Assembly: GCA_022709445.1 (NCBI GenBank)
Contig: JAKLIU010000088.1
Span: 1-7,936, forward strand
Source: Spirochaetota bacterium
GTDB lineage: Bacteria; Spirochaetota; Spirochaetia; Treponematales; UBA12059
DNA length: 7,936 bases
Direction: 5' to 3'
Shown: positions 6,922 through 7,936 of the stretch, in pieces
How positions within the stretch are numbered: position 1 is the stretch's first letter
Layout: every line of letters begins with the position of its first letter
The notes under the pieces: model-generated
The model's database searches: none
Told to the model about the DNA's origin: nothing
What the model saw: the letters and a program-made list of their open reading frames with translations, nothing else
Program-made: the position numbers and the translations under genes

Positions 6922-7491
6922 ATGAAGAAAACGTTCGTCCTGTTCATGGCGGCGGCGTTCATGCTGTCGCAAGCCATGCCGGCAGCCGCTCAGGAAAGCA
7001 GCATCAGCGCGGACTCGTCGCAGGCATCGTCGCAGGAATCCCTGCAGAGCTCCAGCGACCAGAGCACGGCCCAGTCCAGCGCCAATTCCGACACCTCGTC
7101 GGCGGACTCGTCGGGCGACAGCTCGGCCCAGTCCAGCGACCAGTCCAGCGCGGACGGCGGCTCGGGCGCGGTGCTGGTGATAGGCGGCGCGGTGATCGCG
7201 GTGGGACTGACCGTGGGGGGCATCATCCTCACCGTCAACGCCACCCGGGTCAAGGAAGAGGATGTCACCAGGCTCCAGGACCAGATCTACCTGGCCGAGG
7301 GCGCGGAATACGAGGAGCTCCTGGCGTTCTTCGGGCTGGACGGCCGGACCGTCGGCCGCATCCACGACGAGCTGGTCGCCTCGCGCGCGCCCATCGCCTC
7401 GAGCCAGGACGCGGCGGACTTCCTCGCCCTGCTGGCGCTCAGGCTGGCCGAGCGCTCTCGGCGCTTCCAGGTCCTGCCGGCCGGAGCCTGA
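6922..7491 (+). CDS. Exported membrane-anchored protein with Ser/Gln/Asp-rich linker, function unknown
   Basis: A 189-residue protein. Residues 1-23 are a signal peptide (MKK, hydrophobic core, 'PAAAQE' with cleavage after A23). Residues 25-79 are a low-complexity tract almost entirely of Ser, Gln, Asp and Ala. Residues about 82-105 ('AVLVIGGAVIAVGLTVGGII') form a transmembrane helix. Residues 108-189 are a charged, mostly helical soluble domain containing 'LAEGAEYEELLAFFG' (124-138). With a cleaved signal, the Ser/Gln tract would lie outside the cytoplasmic membrane and the helical domain in the cytoplasm. There is no lipobox Cys. The C-terminal stretch recalls, only faintly, the '(R)GEGExLdxLaxLlG' region of DUF3015 proteins; I do not rely on this. 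The start is chosen for the AGGAGG at 6909-6914, 7 nt upstream. The frame is open further upstream to 6853, but that would bury the signal peptide. It lies 91 bp after the large exported protein and runs the same way, so a shared envelope role is possible. Confidence 0.8.
   Translation: MKKTFVLFMAAAFMLSQAMPAAAQESSISADSSQASSQESLQSSSDQSTAQSSANSDTSSADSSGDSSAQSSDQSSADGGSGAVLVIGGAVIAVGLTVGGIILTVNATRVKEEDVTRLQDQIYLAEGAEYEELLAFFGLDGRTVGRIHDELVASRAPIASSQDAADFLALLALRLAERSRRFQVLPAGA
7067..7150 (+). repeat. Short direct repeats coding the Ser/Gln tract
   Basis: CGGCCCAGTCCAGCG occurs exactly twice (7067-7081 and 7124-7138), and its core CAGTCCAGCG occurs a third time at 7141-7150, directly after a 2-nt spacer. 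A related TCCAGCGACCAG occurs at 7051-7062 and 7133-7144. They encode repeated A-Q-S-S and S-D-Q-S units. Such repeats can expand or shrink by slippage or recombination; a clean unit change would have to be a multiple of three to keep the frame. Confidence 0.7.
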
Positions 7492-7501
7492 GTTCCCTCA
7501 G
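7488..7501. other. Small inverted repeat spanning the two convergent stop codons
   Basis: CTGAG (7488-7492) and CTCAG (7497-7501) form a 5-bp stem with loop TTCC. The rightward stop TGA (7489-7491) and the leftward stop (7498-7500 on the minus strand) both lie in the stem, only 6 bp apart. It is too short and lacks a T tract for a confident terminator call, but no better one separates these convergent genes. Confidence 0.3.
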
Positions 7502-7734
7502 CCCTTGAGCTCGGAGAGCTGGCGCCCGACGGCGGAGGCTTTCTGCGACCCGAGGAAGATGGTCATGCGCCGCTCCAGGTCCCAGGCCAGGGAGGCCATG
7601 TCGGCCGCGCTCAGCTTGGCGCGCTCCAGGCGCAGCGAGGAGCAGCTGAGCGACAGGGTCCCCGCGGCCATCTTGGGCCCGAACAGGGGCGTGAGGATCT
7701 CCAGGACCTGACGTTCCAGGTTTCCTTGTTCCAT
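7498..7734 (-). CDS. Small conserved-looking protein of unknown function (78 residues)
   Basis: I do not recognise this family. The protein has no signal peptide or membrane segment. An N-terminal amphipathic helix (about 3-17, 'GNLERQVLEILTPLFG') is followed by a Ser/Thr/Leu-rich segment (24-34). A long helical region (about 42-62, 'SAADMASLAWDLERRMTIF') and a polar tail complete it. It looks like a small cytoplasmic helical or mixed protein, perhaps a dimer or adaptor; that is a guess from composition. The ATG at 7734 is preceded on the minus strand by GAGGGGGG, a usable Shine-Dalgarno. The stop of the upstream membrane gene lies only 11 nt away, so the two are probably co-transcribed and perhaps translationally coupled. 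Codon use (high GC at third positions) fits its neighbours. The alternative is a non-coding open frame, which the operon-like spacing and the ribosome site argue against. Confidence 0.65.
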   Translation of the reverse strand: MEQGNLERQVLEILTPLFGPKMAAGTLSLSCSSLRLERAKLSAADMASLAWDLERRMTIFLGSQKASAVGRQLSELKG

Positions 7735-7745
7735 GATCGCCCCCC

Positions 7746-7936
7746 TCAGTCCGAAACCAGGATGGAGCGCTGGAAGAGCCCGGCCGCGCCTATCAGGAGG
7801 TACGCCGCGTTCCAGACCAGGTCTATGAAGTTGCCCTCGCCGTACAGCCCGTTCCAGCCCAGCCAGGAGTAGACCATGTCCGCACCCGCCCAGACCAGGA
7901 AGGCGATCGCGATGCAGGTCCAGGGCACGGACAGGA
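7746..7936 (-). CDS. Membrane protein, C-terminal end only (cut by window edge)
   Basis: The last 62 residues of a leftward gene whose start lies beyond the right edge; the frame stays open to the final base. A GTG at 7928 could be read as a start, but it begins inside a membrane helix and I see no reason to choose it. Two hydrophobic helices are visible, 'TCIAIAFLVWAGADMVYSWL' and 'FIDLVWNAAYLLIGAAGLFQ', joined by a loop 'GWNGLYGEGN'. The pattern A-D-x-x-Y-x-x-L, then G-x-Y-x-x-G-N, then D-x-x-W recalls the last two helices of multi-helix membrane sensor regions found in front of PAS, GGDEF or kinase domains. Here the protein stops about 8 residues after the last helix, so no output domain follows. 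That resemblance is from memory and moderate at best. The stop codon is 11 nt before the next leftward gene. Confidence 0.7.
   Translation of the reverse strand, partial: LSVPWTCIAIAFLVWAGADMVYSWLGWNGLYGEGNFIDLVWNAAYLLIGAAGLFQRSILVSD

Noticed and set aside
6922..7491. Ser/Gln-rich protein as a lipoprotein or an adhesin with known anchor
   Set aside because: There is no lipobox Cys after the signal peptide and no LPxTG or autotransporter feature; only a plain membrane helix is visible.

Overview
The window is very GC-rich (I estimate about 70%), densely coding bacterial DNA with no RNA gene, insertion sequence, CRISPR array or phage gene visible. The best taxonomic hint is the receiver domain of the sensor kinase. 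Its stretch around 'VFLSSHTEPEVVERTEG' followed by 'YGYIVKNSG' and 'AFKLYAAK' is, as I remember these families, the typical form in multi-PAS kinases of Spirochaetes. I infer a high-GC, Gram-negative spirochaete-like organism. The signal peptides and an outer-membrane-type C-terminus in the largest protein agree with a diderm cell.

Layout from left to right. (1) 30-596 (+): small heat-shock protein of the Hsp20/alpha-crystallin class with an unusual N-terminal arm. (2) 604-633: GC-rich hairpin between two convergent genes. (3) 659-3196 (-): 845-residue cytoplasmic sensor kinase with the order REC, four PAS, HisKA_2-type dimerisation domain, HATPase. (4) 3197-3317: 121-bp divergent intergenic region with a near-consensus sigma-70-type promoter to the right, a weaker one to the left, a perfect 8-bp inverted repeat around the leftward -10, and a 10-bp palindrome. 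(5) 3318-6830 (+): 1170-residue exported protein with three degenerate beta-rich repeats, a DUF4105 (Lnb-like) cysteine domain and a C-terminal region that looks like an outer-membrane beta-barrel. (6) 6922-7491 (+): exported or inner-membrane-anchored protein with a Ser/Gln/Asp-rich linker, with its own -10 and strong ribosome binding site. (7) 7498-7734 (-) and 7746-7936 (-): a small unrecognised protein and the C-terminal end of a membrane protein, forming a two-gene leftward unit that enters from the right edge.

How the genes may work together is inference. The sensor kinase and the DUF4105/barrel protein share a compact divergent promoter region, so one regulator could control both. The large exported protein, the Ser/Gln-rich anchored protein and the multi-PAS kinase could form a cell-envelope sensing or maintenance neighbourhood. 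No sequence evidence proves a functional link. The most unusual object is the 1170-residue protein, which combines a putative cysteine acyltransferase/peptidase-like domain with a putative outer-membrane barrel and a three-repeat N-terminal region.
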